DNA from: Myxococcota bacterium
GTDB lineage: Bacteria > Myxococcota > XYA12-FULL-58-9 > JALHOP01
Reading direction: 5' to 3'
DNA length: 64,000 nt
Assembly (NCBI GenBank): GCA_022842935.1
Contig: JALHOP010000002.1
Location: 310,001 to 374,000 of the forward strand
Shown: positions 51,082-59,381 of the stretch, in pieces
Layout of the letters: every line of letters begins with the position of its first letter
Numbering within the stretch: position 1 is the first letter of the stretch
Notes under the pieces: model-generated
What the model saw: the letters and a program-made list of their open reading frames with translations, nothing else
What the model was told of the DNA's origin: nothing
Databases searched by the model: none
Program-made: the position numbers and the translations under genes

Positions 51082-52899
51082 ATGAGGTTCGGCACTTGTC
51101 TCGCCGTGTTTTGGCTCGCTGCCTGTGGGAGCTCGGTCGGCGGTCGCCCGGGCACGGCAGACGAAGACGCAGGCGGCGACACGGGCGGCGACACGTCTTT
51201 GCCTGGCGATGGACTGGAGGATGGAGATCCGGGCTCGAGCGATGGGGACAGTCAATTGCCACCGCCGACCGCCGACGCGCTGACCTGCCCGAACGGAAGC
51301 ACTGCAAGCGGCCCGGCTCCCAACGGTGTCGTTCCGGGAGCCCTCTCGGCGCCGTTCCCCACCTTACGTAACGCGACGCTGGTGTGGAGCATGGATGGAG
51401 ACGCCGACCACGACAGCGTCGTCGACGTTCGCTTTCGTGTCTCCGGCACAGGGACGTGGCGCGCAGCCATGCCGTTGTTTTATGTTTTAGCGGACAGCGC
51501 CGAGGGGTTTTCCTGGGAAACTCGTCACACCGGAAGCATCTTCGACCTCGAGCCTGGAACAAACTACGAGGTCCAAGCGCGCATGTCCGATCCAGATGGT
51601 GGCTGCCGCGTCGCAACCATTGGCTTCACCACGCGCTCGACGCCCGACACGAGCTCGGTTGCCAACAAGACCGCGACCCCGGGGACGTTGGCGAGCGTGC
51701 TCGCAGGCCTCACGCCAGGGGACATCGTCGATGTTGCAGCCGGAGCCTACGCAGGTTTTTCGGTGCCAACCAGCGGAACCGCGAGCTCGCCAGTCGTGCT
51801 CCGCGCCGCGGGCGATGCCGTGATCAACGGCGACGTGTCACTCATCGGCCGCGCCCACGTCGCGTTTACCGGGTTCACTGTAAATGGCCGCGTCCGCATC
51901 AACGGCACAACGGGAGTCACAATCACCCGCAACACGATCAACACAGGCGGCGACGGTATCGTCGCAGCGACGCGCAGCGAAACCGCTTACATCGCCGACA
52001 ACATCGTGAGCGGCGCGACGGTTTGGCAAGAGAGCGCGCTCGGGGTCTCGGGCGCCAACATCGGCGAGGGCATCGCGGTCACGGGGCCCGGGCACGTCAT
52101 CGAGCACAACCGAGTGAGCGGTTTTCGCGACTGCATCTCGTTCTTCGAGGATGCCGAAGCAGAGGATCAGTACAGCCTCGACGTCGTCGAAAACGAGCTC
52201 GACAACTGCGCCGATGACGGGATTGAGGCCGACTTTTGCGCCCACAACTGCCGCATGGTGCGCAACCGCATGACGAACGTCTTCATGGGCATGAGCTCAC
52301 AGCCCTCGCTCGGCGGACCGACCTATTTCGTTCGCAATGTCGCCTACAACGTGGTGCTCTCGACGTTCAAGCTCCAGCGGGGCAGCATCGGAGATGTCGT
52401 CTTGCACAACACGAGCGTCAAGAACGGCGACGCGCTCGGCATCTACACGAGTGACGTGTTCGCGCGGCAGCTCTTTCGCAACAACCTGTTCATCGGTGGC
52501 CCCGGGGGCTCGTACAACGGTTTCTCGAATGGAGACGGCGACGTCATGGCCCTCGCCGCTGCCGATGCTTCGGGCGACTACGACTACGATGCCTTTGGGT
52601 CGACCACCGGAGCCTTCTCGGGGCGCCTAGGCGCTACCACCTTCGCGAGCCTCGCCGCGATGCGCGCGGGCACCACGGAGGAGCACGCCGTCCGTGTCGA
52701 CTTGTCCGCTTTTGCAGTCTCAATCGACTACCCGAGTTCCCCGTTCCCCGCGCGCGCAGTGCCTGATCTGCGTCTCGCCGCGACGAGCGACGCGATCGAT
52801 GCGGGGATCCCGCTCGCCAACATCAACGACACAGCCCCGCTCCCCGACTGTGGCGCGTACGAGCGAGGCTCGGCGCTCCCCGCCTACGGTCCCAGGTAA
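51082..52899 (+). CDS. Beta-helix surface lipoprotein
   Basis: 605 residues. The lipoprotein signal ends in LAAC (about residue 15), followed by an Asp/Gly-rich linker (about 20-60), a fibronectin-like domain (about 95-190) and a right-handed parallel beta-helix (about 200-500) with turns such as VITRNTINTGGDGIVAA, HVIEHNRVSGFRDCISFF, DDGIEADFCAHNC and FRNNLFIGG. A conserved ending, DCGAYERG, is seen. Architecture suggests a polysaccharide-binding or -cleaving protein, but active-site residues of lyases were not recognised. Stands alone; TTTTAGCGGACAG at 51485 lies inside it. Confidence 0.82.
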   Translation: MRFGTCLAVFWLAACGSSVGGRPGTADEDAGGDTGGDTSLPGDGLEDGDPGSSDGDSQLPPPTADALTCPNGSTASGPAPNGVVPGALSAPFPTLRNATLVWSMDGDADHDSVVDVRFRVSGTGTWRAAMPLFYVLADSAEGFSWETRHTGSIFDLEPGTNYEVQARMSDPDGGCRVATIGFTTRSTPDTSSVANKTATPGTLASVLAGLTPGDIVDVAAGAYAGFSVPTSGTASSPVVLRAAGDAVINGDVSLIGRAHVAFTGFTVNGRVRINGTTGVTITRNTINTGGDGIVAATRSETAYIADNIVSGATVWQESALGVSGANIGEGIAVTGPGHVIEHNRVSGFRDCISFFEDAEAEDQYSLDVVENELDNCADDGIEADFCAHNCRMVRNRMTNVFMGMSSQPSLGGPTYFVRNVAYNVVLSTFKLQRGSIGDVVLHNTSVKNGDALGIYTSDVFARQLFRNNLFIGGPGGSYNGFSNGDGDVMALAAADASGDYDYDAFGSTTGAFSGRLGATTFASLAAMRAGTTEEHAVRVDLSAFAVSIDYPSSPFPARAVPDLRLAATSDAIDAGIPLANINDTAPLPDCGAYERGSALPAYGPR

Positions 52900-53004
52900 G
52901 CGCGACGCGCCCTTCGCGCGGGGGGCTTACGGCAGCTTCCGCAAACAAAAATGCACGCCTGATTTCCGGCGGCACGTCGCTCGCGACAGTCCTAGACTGC
53001 GAGA

Positions 53005-54078
53005 GTGCTATTCGACCTTCCAGATCACGACACGCTCTATAGAGCGCTGCTGGACCGCAACGTTGCCTATGACGGGCAAGCTTATGTGTGCGTCTCGACA
53101 ACTGGTGTGTTCTGTCGGCTGACCTGTTCTGCGCGCAAGCCAAAGTCGGAGCACTGCAGATTCTTTGCGTCGGTTGGTGAATGCATCGACGCAGGCTTTC
53201 GCCCGTGCAAGAGATGCCATCCGATCCGCCCAATGGCGTCCGCCGACCCTGCGATTGGCGTGCTGTTGAGCGCGCTGGACGAACGCCCAGAGCATCGCTG
53301 GTCTGAAGGGGACATTGAGCGCCTGGGCTTTGATCTCTCCACGGTTAGAAGGTCGTTCAAACGACAGTTCGGGATGACGTTTCTGGAGGTTGCGCGGCAG
53401 CGCCGACTTCGCGACGGGTTTGAGACGCTTTCGGGTGGGGGCTCGGTAATCGACGCGCAATTGGCTGCGGGGTTCGAGTCTGCCAGTGCGTTCCGCACGG
53501 CTTTTGCGAAGCTTCTGGGACGCGCCCCGGGCACGTTGGACAGCACACCAGTTCTTTTTGCGGACTGGGTTGAAACGCCTTTGGGGAGCATGGTGACTGC
53601 TTGCAGCTCATCGCAGCTTCTTCTTCTGGAGTTTGTAGACCGCAAAGCGCTGAGAACAGAGCTCGGCAAGCTGGATCGACTTGCCAAAGGCAGAATCGGG
53701 ATCGGCAAGACGGTGCCGGGTGAGCAGGTCAGGAGTGAGTTGCAGGCATTCTTTGACGGCGTATCCGCGAGGTTCTCTACGCCATTGGCCTATTGCGGCA
53801 GCGCATTCGAGCGAAGCGTCTGGGATGAGCTGCGCCGAATCCCGCCCGGGCATACATGCAGCTACTCCGATATAGCGAAACGCCTGGGACAACCGACAGC
53901 CGCGCGCGCAGTCGCTCGCGCCAACGGAGCAAACCAGATCGCGCTTGTCGTCCCCTGTCACCGCGTGATCGGTGCAGACGGTTCGCTGACGGGATATGGA
54001 GGTGGACTTTGGCGCAAGCAGAAGCTCCTCGAAATCGAACGACACTATCGCGCAGTCTCGAAGGAAGACGCGAAATGA
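53005..54078 (+). CDS. ada: Bifunctional Ada: DNA methyl repair and regulator
   Basis: 357 residues from GTG 53005. Zinc-bound methyl acceptor site C37, C41, C68, C71 (E. coli C38/C42/C69/C72), with C37 the phosphotriester methyl acceptor; an AraC-type helix-turn-helix region (about 85-175); and an O6-methylguanine methyltransferase domain with VVPCHRVIG, active Cys C318. It repairs alkylated DNA and activates the adaptive response. Third-position GC is visibly lower than in neighbours, and the gene pair resembles arrangements in Alphaproteobacteria, which suggests transfer. Its stop overlaps the next gene. Confidence 0.94.
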   Translation: MLFDLPDHDTLYRALLDRNVAYDGQAYVCVSTTGVFCRLTCSARKPKSEHCRFFASVGECIDAGFRPCKRCHPIRPMASADPAIGVLLSALDERPEHRWSEGDIERLGFDLSTVRRSFKRQFGMTFLEVARQRRLRDGFETLSGGGSVIDAQLAAGFESASAFRTAFAKLLGRAPGTLDSTPVLFADWVETPLGSMVTACSSSQLLLLEFVDRKALRTELGKLDRLAKGRIGIGKTVPGEQVRSELQAFFDGVSARFSTPLAYCGSAFERSVWDELRRIPPGHTCSYSDIAKRLGQPTAARAVARANGANQIALVVPCHRVIGADGSLTGYGGGLWRKQKLLEIERHYRAVSKEDAK

Positions 54079-54839
54079 TGGATCAGATCGAGCGGGCGCA
54101 GCGCTTTAGGTCGCTTCATGTGAAGGGCGAACCCGTCATCCTTTACAACATTTGGGACGCTGGTAGCGCCAAAGCCTTGGTTGAGGCAGGAGCGAAAGCA
54201 ATCGCAACGAGCAGTTGGTCGGTGGCCGCCGCACACGGACATGAAGATGGTGAAGCGATCCCACTCGAGAGGGTCGTTTGGATCGTTGAGCGCATCGCTG
54301 CAACCGTCAACGCCCCACTCAGCGTTGATTTCGAGGGCGGCTACGCCGTTGAGCCAGCACAGGTTGCGGCAAACGTCCGACGGATCATCGCGGCGGGCGC
54401 AATCGGGATCAATCTGGAAGACCGGTTCGTTTCCGGCGACGGCCTGTACGGCTTGCAAGAGCAGGTCGAGCGGATCGAAGCAGTGCGTCAGGTAGCACGC
54501 CAGGACGGGAGTGATTTGTTCATCAATGCGCGGACCGATCTGTTTCTTGGGAGCGATCCATCGACTCACCCGGCGCGGGTGGAAGAAGCGATCGAACGCG
54601 CGGCAGCTTACGAAGCTGCAGGTGCAGATGGATTCTTTGTTCCGGGACTCATGGATGACGCGCTCATCCGCCTGATCGTTGAAGCCACCAGCCTACCGGT
54701 GAACGTCATGATGATGCGTGATCTGACATCTATCAGTCGCATCGCGGAAACCGGCGTAGCACGGGTCAGCTTTGGCCCCGGACCGTACTTGACCGCGATG
54801 TCCGACCTCAAGGAGCGTCTAGGCGCGTTGACCTCATGA
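54075..54839 (+). CDS. Isocitrate lyase/PEP mutase family protein
   Basis: 254 residues from ATG 54075 in an ATGA overlap with the ada stop. The TIM-barrel features of the PEP mutase/isocitrate lyase superfamily are present: ILYNIWDAGSAKALVEAGAKAIATSSWS, SVDFEGGYA, GAIGINLEDR, FINARTDLFLG, AYEAAGADGFFVPGL. The isocitrate-lyase catalytic KKCGH is absent, as expected of the small carboxyphosphonoenolpyruvate mutase-like group, so the substrate is a C-C or P-C bonded small acid that cannot be named. The compositional bias matches ada, so both seem to have arrived together. Confidence 0.88.
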   Translation: MMDQIERAQRFRSLHVKGEPVILYNIWDAGSAKALVEAGAKAIATSSWSVAAAHGHEDGEAIPLERVVWIVERIAATVNAPLSVDFEGGYAVEPAQVAANVRRIIAAGAIGINLEDRFVSGDGLYGLQEQVERIEAVRQVARQDGSDLFINARTDLFLGSDPSTHPARVEEAIERAAAYEAAGADGFFVPGLMDDALIRLIVEATSLPVNVMMMRDLTSISRIAETGVARVSFGPGPYLTAMSDLKERLGALTS

Positions 54840-54904
54840 GTCGAGCGCGCGAGCTTTTTGACGGAGCCCCGGCAAGGGTTTTCAGGCCGATTGCCCGGTC
54901 ATGT

Positions 54905-55138
54905 TTAGTTTGCGTCGTGCCGTCGCCAACGCGCGTGCATCGAACGCGCGTAGTCGGGCTCGAGCTGCGACAGACGCGCGACCACGAGATCGGCAAGGCC
55001 CGCGCAGCCGATCTGCGCGCGACCACGCGCGAGCACGGCCTGCGTGAGCGTCTCGACATCGTCGAAGCTAGTTGGATTCAAGCCCAGCGTGCGGCAGGCG
55101 CGAGCGATCGCGTCCGCATCTCGAAGCATACGGTCCAT
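54905..55138 (-). CDS. Small hypothetical protein, 77 aa
   Basis: Starts at ATG 55138 with AAGGGGG six bases upstream. The protein is helical (DRMLRDADAIARACRTLGLNPTSFDDVETLTQAVLARG, then GLADLVVARLSQLEPDYARSMHARWRR) with two cysteines and no export signal. No family is recognised. It is convergent with the PEP-mutase-family gene and divergent from the three-domain acyltransferase/ligase gene, 188 bases away. Confidence 0.62.
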   Translation of the reverse strand: MDRMLRDADAIARACRTLGLNPTSFDDVETLTQAVLARGRAQIGCAGLADLVVARLSQLEPDYARSMHARWRRHDAN

Positions 55139-55326
55139 GGTGGAGACCCCCTTGCGGTGAGCTTGGGTGTACGCACACCGATCGCGTTTTTCAATCGCGC
55201 AACGCGTCACCGAAACGCGCGCGGCGTGACGCAATGCGTGACCCGCAGGGCTTGGGCTTTTGGGCCGCGAAATCTTCATCCACCGAACAACGCAACGTGG
55301 AGCGCGCGCCCCCGATAACGCCGCCG

Positions 55327-58300
55327 ATGAACCAGCGAATCGATGATCTGGCCCGTGTTGCGACGCGCACTCCCCTCCAAACAGCCGAGCTCCCCGTCAG
55401 CAAAGGAGAGCTGGTCGCCAATGCGCCGCGCCCCGTCGTGCAGAGCGGTCCCTTCAAGGGTCTCGACGCCATCGACGTCGAGGCAGCGACGCTCAACCGC
55501 AAGAAGTGGATTGGTATCGACCCGGTGACGAAAAACGAGCGGCCGCCGACCGTGGCGGGCTCGCTTCTGCGACGGCTGCTCACCGGTGTCGCACGCGGTA
55601 TCTTCGCGACACGCTACGACGTGTCGGTCACGAAAGACGACAAGGTCTCCGAAGACGTGGCACTGCGCGGCCCCATCAAGGGCGCGCTGGTTCTGCTCAC
55701 TCCCCATACCGGTCTCGACGACCCGGCGGTCGTGTACGCGAGGATCGCGCCGTTCTTGCCGTGTCGTCCGGTGGGAACCGAGGGCTTGTTCACGCAGCCG
55801 GGTCTCAAGGACATCATGCGCTCGATCAGCGCGCTGCCGGTGCCTATCAGTGACAGTCCGCTCGGAGTCAAAGACGAGATCAATCTACTCGCGGTCCAGA
55901 TTACGAGCGCCATGCGGCGCGGCGAAAACGTCGGTCTGCACCCGAGCGGCCGTCTCATCCACGGCAACAACGAGCTCATCGGATCAAACTCGCTCGTGCA
56001 GCGCGTCCTCGAGCTCATGCCCGAGTCGCGCCTCATCAGCGTCAACACGATCGGCATGGGCGGCAGTGAGTTCACCCGCGCGTTCAACGGCGGCAAGCAG
56101 GCCAACATGGGCAAAGGAGCCAAAGCGCTCCTCGACGCGGCCAAGCACAACCTGACCCACCCGTGGCAGACGGGCTTTCGCCTCTTCAAAGCGCGCCGCG
56201 AGGTCGACATCGAGGTCCGCGACGTCACCGAGACGTTCAAGGCGGGACGCTCGACGGTCGAGCAGAACCGAACCCTCGAGGCGCTTGCCGACCGACCGCA
56301 CCCGGTGTTTGGCGGCCCCAATCCCAACATTCACGTGCCCGCGCGCGGCGATGACCGCTCCGGCGTACACGTGTACACTCTAGAAAAGACAGCAGGGCCG
56401 TCGGCCAGCAACGTCGTCATCGACCCGGCCGCGATCGCGACCATCGAAGACCAGGTGCGCGCACACATCGCACGCCTCGCCAAGACGGACCCGTCGAAGC
56501 TCGAGCACACGCACAGGCTCAGCGACTTGAACCTCGACAGCCTCATGCTCAACAACGACGTCATGTTGTGGGTGAACAAGACGTTCGACCGCAACTTCAT
56601 CACCCCCGAGGGCTTCGTCACGGTGCAAGACGTGATTGACGGCGCCACGGGCGTGCTCTCACCGATCGCCGGTATCGAGTTCCGCGAGGTGAGCGAGGCC
56701 TTCAAGCTGCAAGCAGCGAGCGGCGGCCTGTCCGCGATACCGGCCGAAGCACGCAGCACCGTCGACGCCTTCATCAAGCAGGTGCTCGCGAACCCCAAGC
56801 GTGTCATCGCGGTCGACGAGGTGATCGGCGAATACACCTACGAAGATCTCGCGGTCCTCGTTTCCTTGATTCGGCCGGACATCGCCAAGATCCAAGGAAA
56901 TCGCGTCGGATTGCTCTTCCCGAACTCGGTCATGAGCACCGCCGTGCAACTCGCGCTCGCCTTCGAAGGCAAGTCGTGCGCGATGCTCAACGCACAGTGG
57001 AACGACCAGCAAGGGACCTCGGCCATGAATCTCGCCGGGGTCGACGCCATCCTGACTGCTCAGGGCGCAGTTCGCGCTCTCAAGGGAAAAAAGGAGCGCG
57101 AAGACGCGGAGCGCGTGCAGAAGGGTCAGCTCACCCAGGCGCAGGTCGACAGCGACCCCTCCAATACGCCGTTCCCGAGCATCGAAGAGAAGTTCCTCGT
57201 GGTCGACAACTACCTGCGCGAGTTGCCGCTCCTGCGCGTGCTGGCCGACGGCAAGCTCCGCAAGGGCAAGATGCTCCGCCGGCTCGTCGCTGACGCGACC
57301 AAGCTCGATAGCGCGGGCGAGATCGCGGCGCTCTTCACCAGCGGCTCGAGCGGCAACCCCAAGGGTATCGCCTACCGCCACGAGCAGGTCATGCAGAGCG
57401 CCAAAGCCCTGGCCAAAGCGTTCGACCTACAGAAGAACGACGTGCTCCTGCATCTCGCACCGAGCTTCCATCTCGTCGGCTTCACGGCCGGCAACATGGC
57501 GACGATGATGGGCGTCGCCTCGGTCAACGTGCCGAACCCACAGCTTGCCGCCATAGCGGCCGAGCTCGGCAAGATCCGTCAGGCGACCATCGTCGTCGGG
57601 ACCCCCTCGTTGCTCAACGCTCTCGCCAAGGCAGCGGGCACGAGTGGACTGTCGCACTTGAAACGCATTGTCGTCGGCGCCGAGGCATTGACCCCGGAGA
57701 TCGAGGCCAACCTGCGCAAGGCAGCACCCTCGGCACAGATTATCCAGGGCTACGGCATGACCGAGACGGGCGTGACGTTCGTCGAGCGCTTCGACCCCAA
57801 GAACCCGAGCGACCGCAGCATCGGTGAGCCGCTCGAAGGGGTCGACTACAAGATCGTCAGCTCCGATGATCACACGCGCGAAGTCGCGCAGGGCGAGCCG
57901 GGCATCCTTGTGGTGCGCGGCCCCGCCGTTGTGACGAGTGAGCGTGGCTTCATGGGCAAGGTGCCGAGTGACGCCTTCGCGACCGTCGGCGGCGTCGAAT
58001 ACTTCGTCACCGGCGACATCGTGCGCGATAAGGTCGTGAAAGACCCGGCTGGGGTCGACCGCAAGGTCGTCCACTTCATGGGGCGCGCGAGCCGCTTCTC
58101 GAAGATCAACGGCGAGCGCATCGGCCACGACGTCGTCGAAGCGCCCATTGCGGCGCTCATGCCCGAGCCGCGCGACGGCGGCCTGCGCGCTTTCGTGGTC
58201 GAAGGCGTGGAGAACAGCGCTGGTCAACCGACGCTCGTCGCCTACGTGGTACCAGGCCGCGATAGCGGAGGTAAGCCGGTCGACGCAGAGGGCAGGTCGC

Positions 58301-58479
58301 TCACATACGAGCGTGTGCGCGACACCTTGTCGTCGACGTTCCGCGGCGACCCGAAGTTCAACGTCGCCGAGGTCCGCTTGGTGAACAAGATCGAGCTGCT
58401 TGGCACCGGCAAGGTCGCGCTTTCGCTCTACCAGAAGGCGGGCAAGCTCGCGCACGACGGTGAGGTCCTCAAGCTGTGA
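55327..58479 (+). CDS. Acyltransferase-ACP-AMP ligase fusion
   Basis: 1050 residues from ATG 55327 (an in-frame ATG at 55234 would add 31 residues). Three parts: a PlsC-like acyltransferase (about 80-300) with H127-TGLD-D132 as the H-x4-D motif and HPSGR (205-209) in place of the usual PEG block; an acyl carrier domain (about 365-450) with phosphopantetheine serine S405 in LNLDSLM; and an AMP-forming ligase (about 470-1040) with the P-loop TSGSSGNPKG (671-680), GYGMTETG (808-815), a TGD block and LGTGK near the end. Acyl loading by the ligase, carriage on the ACP and transfer by the acyltransferase would fit. Similar in logic to E. coli Aas, which lacks the ACP. Confidence 0.83.
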   Translation: MNQRIDDLARVATRTPLQTAELPVSKGELVANAPRPVVQSGPFKGLDAIDVEAATLNRKKWIGIDPVTKNERPPTVAGSLLRRLLTGVARGIFATRYDVSVTKDDKVSEDVALRGPIKGALVLLTPHTGLDDPAVVYARIAPFLPCRPVGTEGLFTQPGLKDIMRSISALPVPISDSPLGVKDEINLLAVQITSAMRRGENVGLHPSGRLIHGNNELIGSNSLVQRVLELMPESRLISVNTIGMGGSEFTRAFNGGKQANMGKGAKALLDAAKHNLTHPWQTGFRLFKARREVDIEVRDVTETFKAGRSTVEQNRTLEALADRPHPVFGGPNPNIHVPARGDDRSGVHVYTLEKTAGPSASNVVIDPAAIATIEDQVRAHIARLAKTDPSKLEHTHRLSDLNLDSLMLNNDVMLWVNKTFDRNFITPEGFVTVQDVIDGATGVLSPIAGIEFREVSEAFKLQAASGGLSAIPAEARSTVDAFIKQVLANPKRVIAVDEVIGEYTYEDLAVLVSLIRPDIAKIQGNRVGLLFPNSVMSTAVQLALAFEGKSCAMLNAQWNDQQGTSAMNLAGVDAILTAQGAVRALKGKKEREDAERVQKGQLTQAQVDSDPSNTPFPSIEEKFLVVDNYLRELPLLRVLADGKLRKGKMLRRLVADATKLDSAGEIAALFTSGSSGNPKGIAYRHEQVMQSAKALAKAFDLQKNDVLLHLAPSFHLVGFTAGNMATMMGVASVNVPNPQLAAIAAELGKIRQATIVVGTPSLLNALAKAAGTSGLSHLKRIVVGAEALTPEIEANLRKAAPSAQIIQGYGMTETGVTFVERFDPKNPSDRSIGEPLEGVDYKIVSSDDHTREVAQGEPGILVVRGPAVVTSERGFMGKVPSDAFATVGGVEYFVTGDIVRDKVVKDPAGVDRKVVHFMGRASRFSKINGERIGHDVVEAPIAALMPEPRDGGLRAFVVEGVENSAGQPTLVAYVVPGRDSGGKPVDAEGRSLTYERVRDTLSSTFRGDPKFNVAEVRLVNKIELLGTGKVALSLYQKAGKLAHDGEVLKL

Positions 58480-58586
58480 CGCAGCGGGGCGGGCACGACT
58501 GGGCGTTTTTGAGACACGTCCACGCCACTGCCCGCGGCGCTGGCACGTCTAGACTTCTCGCTTCTCCGTCATGTACGCACGCGCGC

Positions 58587-59381
58587 ATGGCAGTGCCCCC
58601 TGTTGTTCGCAGTATCGCCGTCGTCGCCCTCGCGGCAGTCTTGGCGTGTTCTCGCGCCGAACCGGCGCCTCCTGCAGCCGATGAGGACGATGTTTCATCG
58701 CCTCTCGTCCTTGGGATCGTGGTGAACCACGGCGTGACACCTGAGCTCATCCGCGGTTGGCCGCTCGTTGTTCGCGCTGTCGCCGCCCTCGACGCCGACA
58801 CAGAGCAAGCCATTGCCCTCGGCGACGACACGCTCTCCTTGCGTTTCGTGAGCCTCGACGGCGCCGCCCAGGACTGGGCCCTGCGCAAGGTGGGCGGCGA
58901 CGAGCCGAACCGCGCTCTCGACGCCACGACACCACGCGCCGAGGCGGTGTTCGTCGCTGACGCCGCTCAGACGACATCATACGCGCTCGGACCGTACCGT
59001 GCCGAGCTCGCTTGGGGTAACGCGACTTACGCGCTCGATGTGACCGTGGTCGATCCACCGTCGCTCGCCGGGGCCGAGGGCTTCGCGGCGCGCCTTGCCA
59101 AGACGTCTCTCGAGATCGAAGCGCTCCTCGCAGACGACAGGACCGCCGATGCTGTCGCCATCGCGGACATGGCGCTCGCTGTCGATCCCGGATCGATCGC
59201 CTTGCTCAACTGGGCAGGCGCCGCCCTCGTCGCAGCGAAGCGCCCCGTCGAGGCGCTGGCGGTGACGAGCACCGCGATCGACCTCTATCGCAGTCAGGTC
59301 CCGACTCCTGACGAGCCCCCAGTCATCGCCCTGCACGTGCAACAACAAGCGCTCGATCAGATCCTCGGGGTCTCGCCATGA
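58587..59381 (+). CDS. Lipoprotein with TPR-like segment
   Basis: 264 residues from ATG 58587; the frame opens earlier at 58476 but that part is not signal-like. Lipobox VLAC at about residue 21. A beta-rich domain (about 45-165: LVLGIVVNHGVTPELIRGWPLVVRAV) is followed by a helical segment (about 175-235: TSLEIEALLADDRTADAVAIADMALAVDPGSIALLNWAGAALVAAKRPVEAL) resembling one or two TPR repeats. The downstream metallopeptidase begins inside its stop codon (ATGATG), so the two are coupled. Function unknown, perhaps a partner of the peptidase. Confidence 0.75.
   Translation: MAVPPVVRSIAVVALAAVLACSRAEPAPPAADEDDVSSPLVLGIVVNHGVTPELIRGWPLVVRAVAALDADTEQAIALGDDTLSLRFVSLDGAAQDWALRKVGGDEPNRALDATTPRAEAVFVADAAQTTSYALGPYRAELAWGNATYALDVTVVDPPSLAGAEGFAARLAKTSLEIEALLADDRTADAVAIADMALAVDPGSIALLNWAGAALVAAKRPVEALAVTSTAIDLYRSQVPTPDEPPVIALHVQQQALDQILGVSP

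Noticed and set aside
50302-51255. 317-codon minus-strand frame
   Set aside because: Only the last 93 codons (from 50583) look like protein; the rest is Arg/Cys-rich shadow overlapping the start of the beta-helix lipoprotein.
57427-58455. 342-codon minus-strand open frame
   Set aside because: Antisense to the AMP ligase domain with intact motifs.
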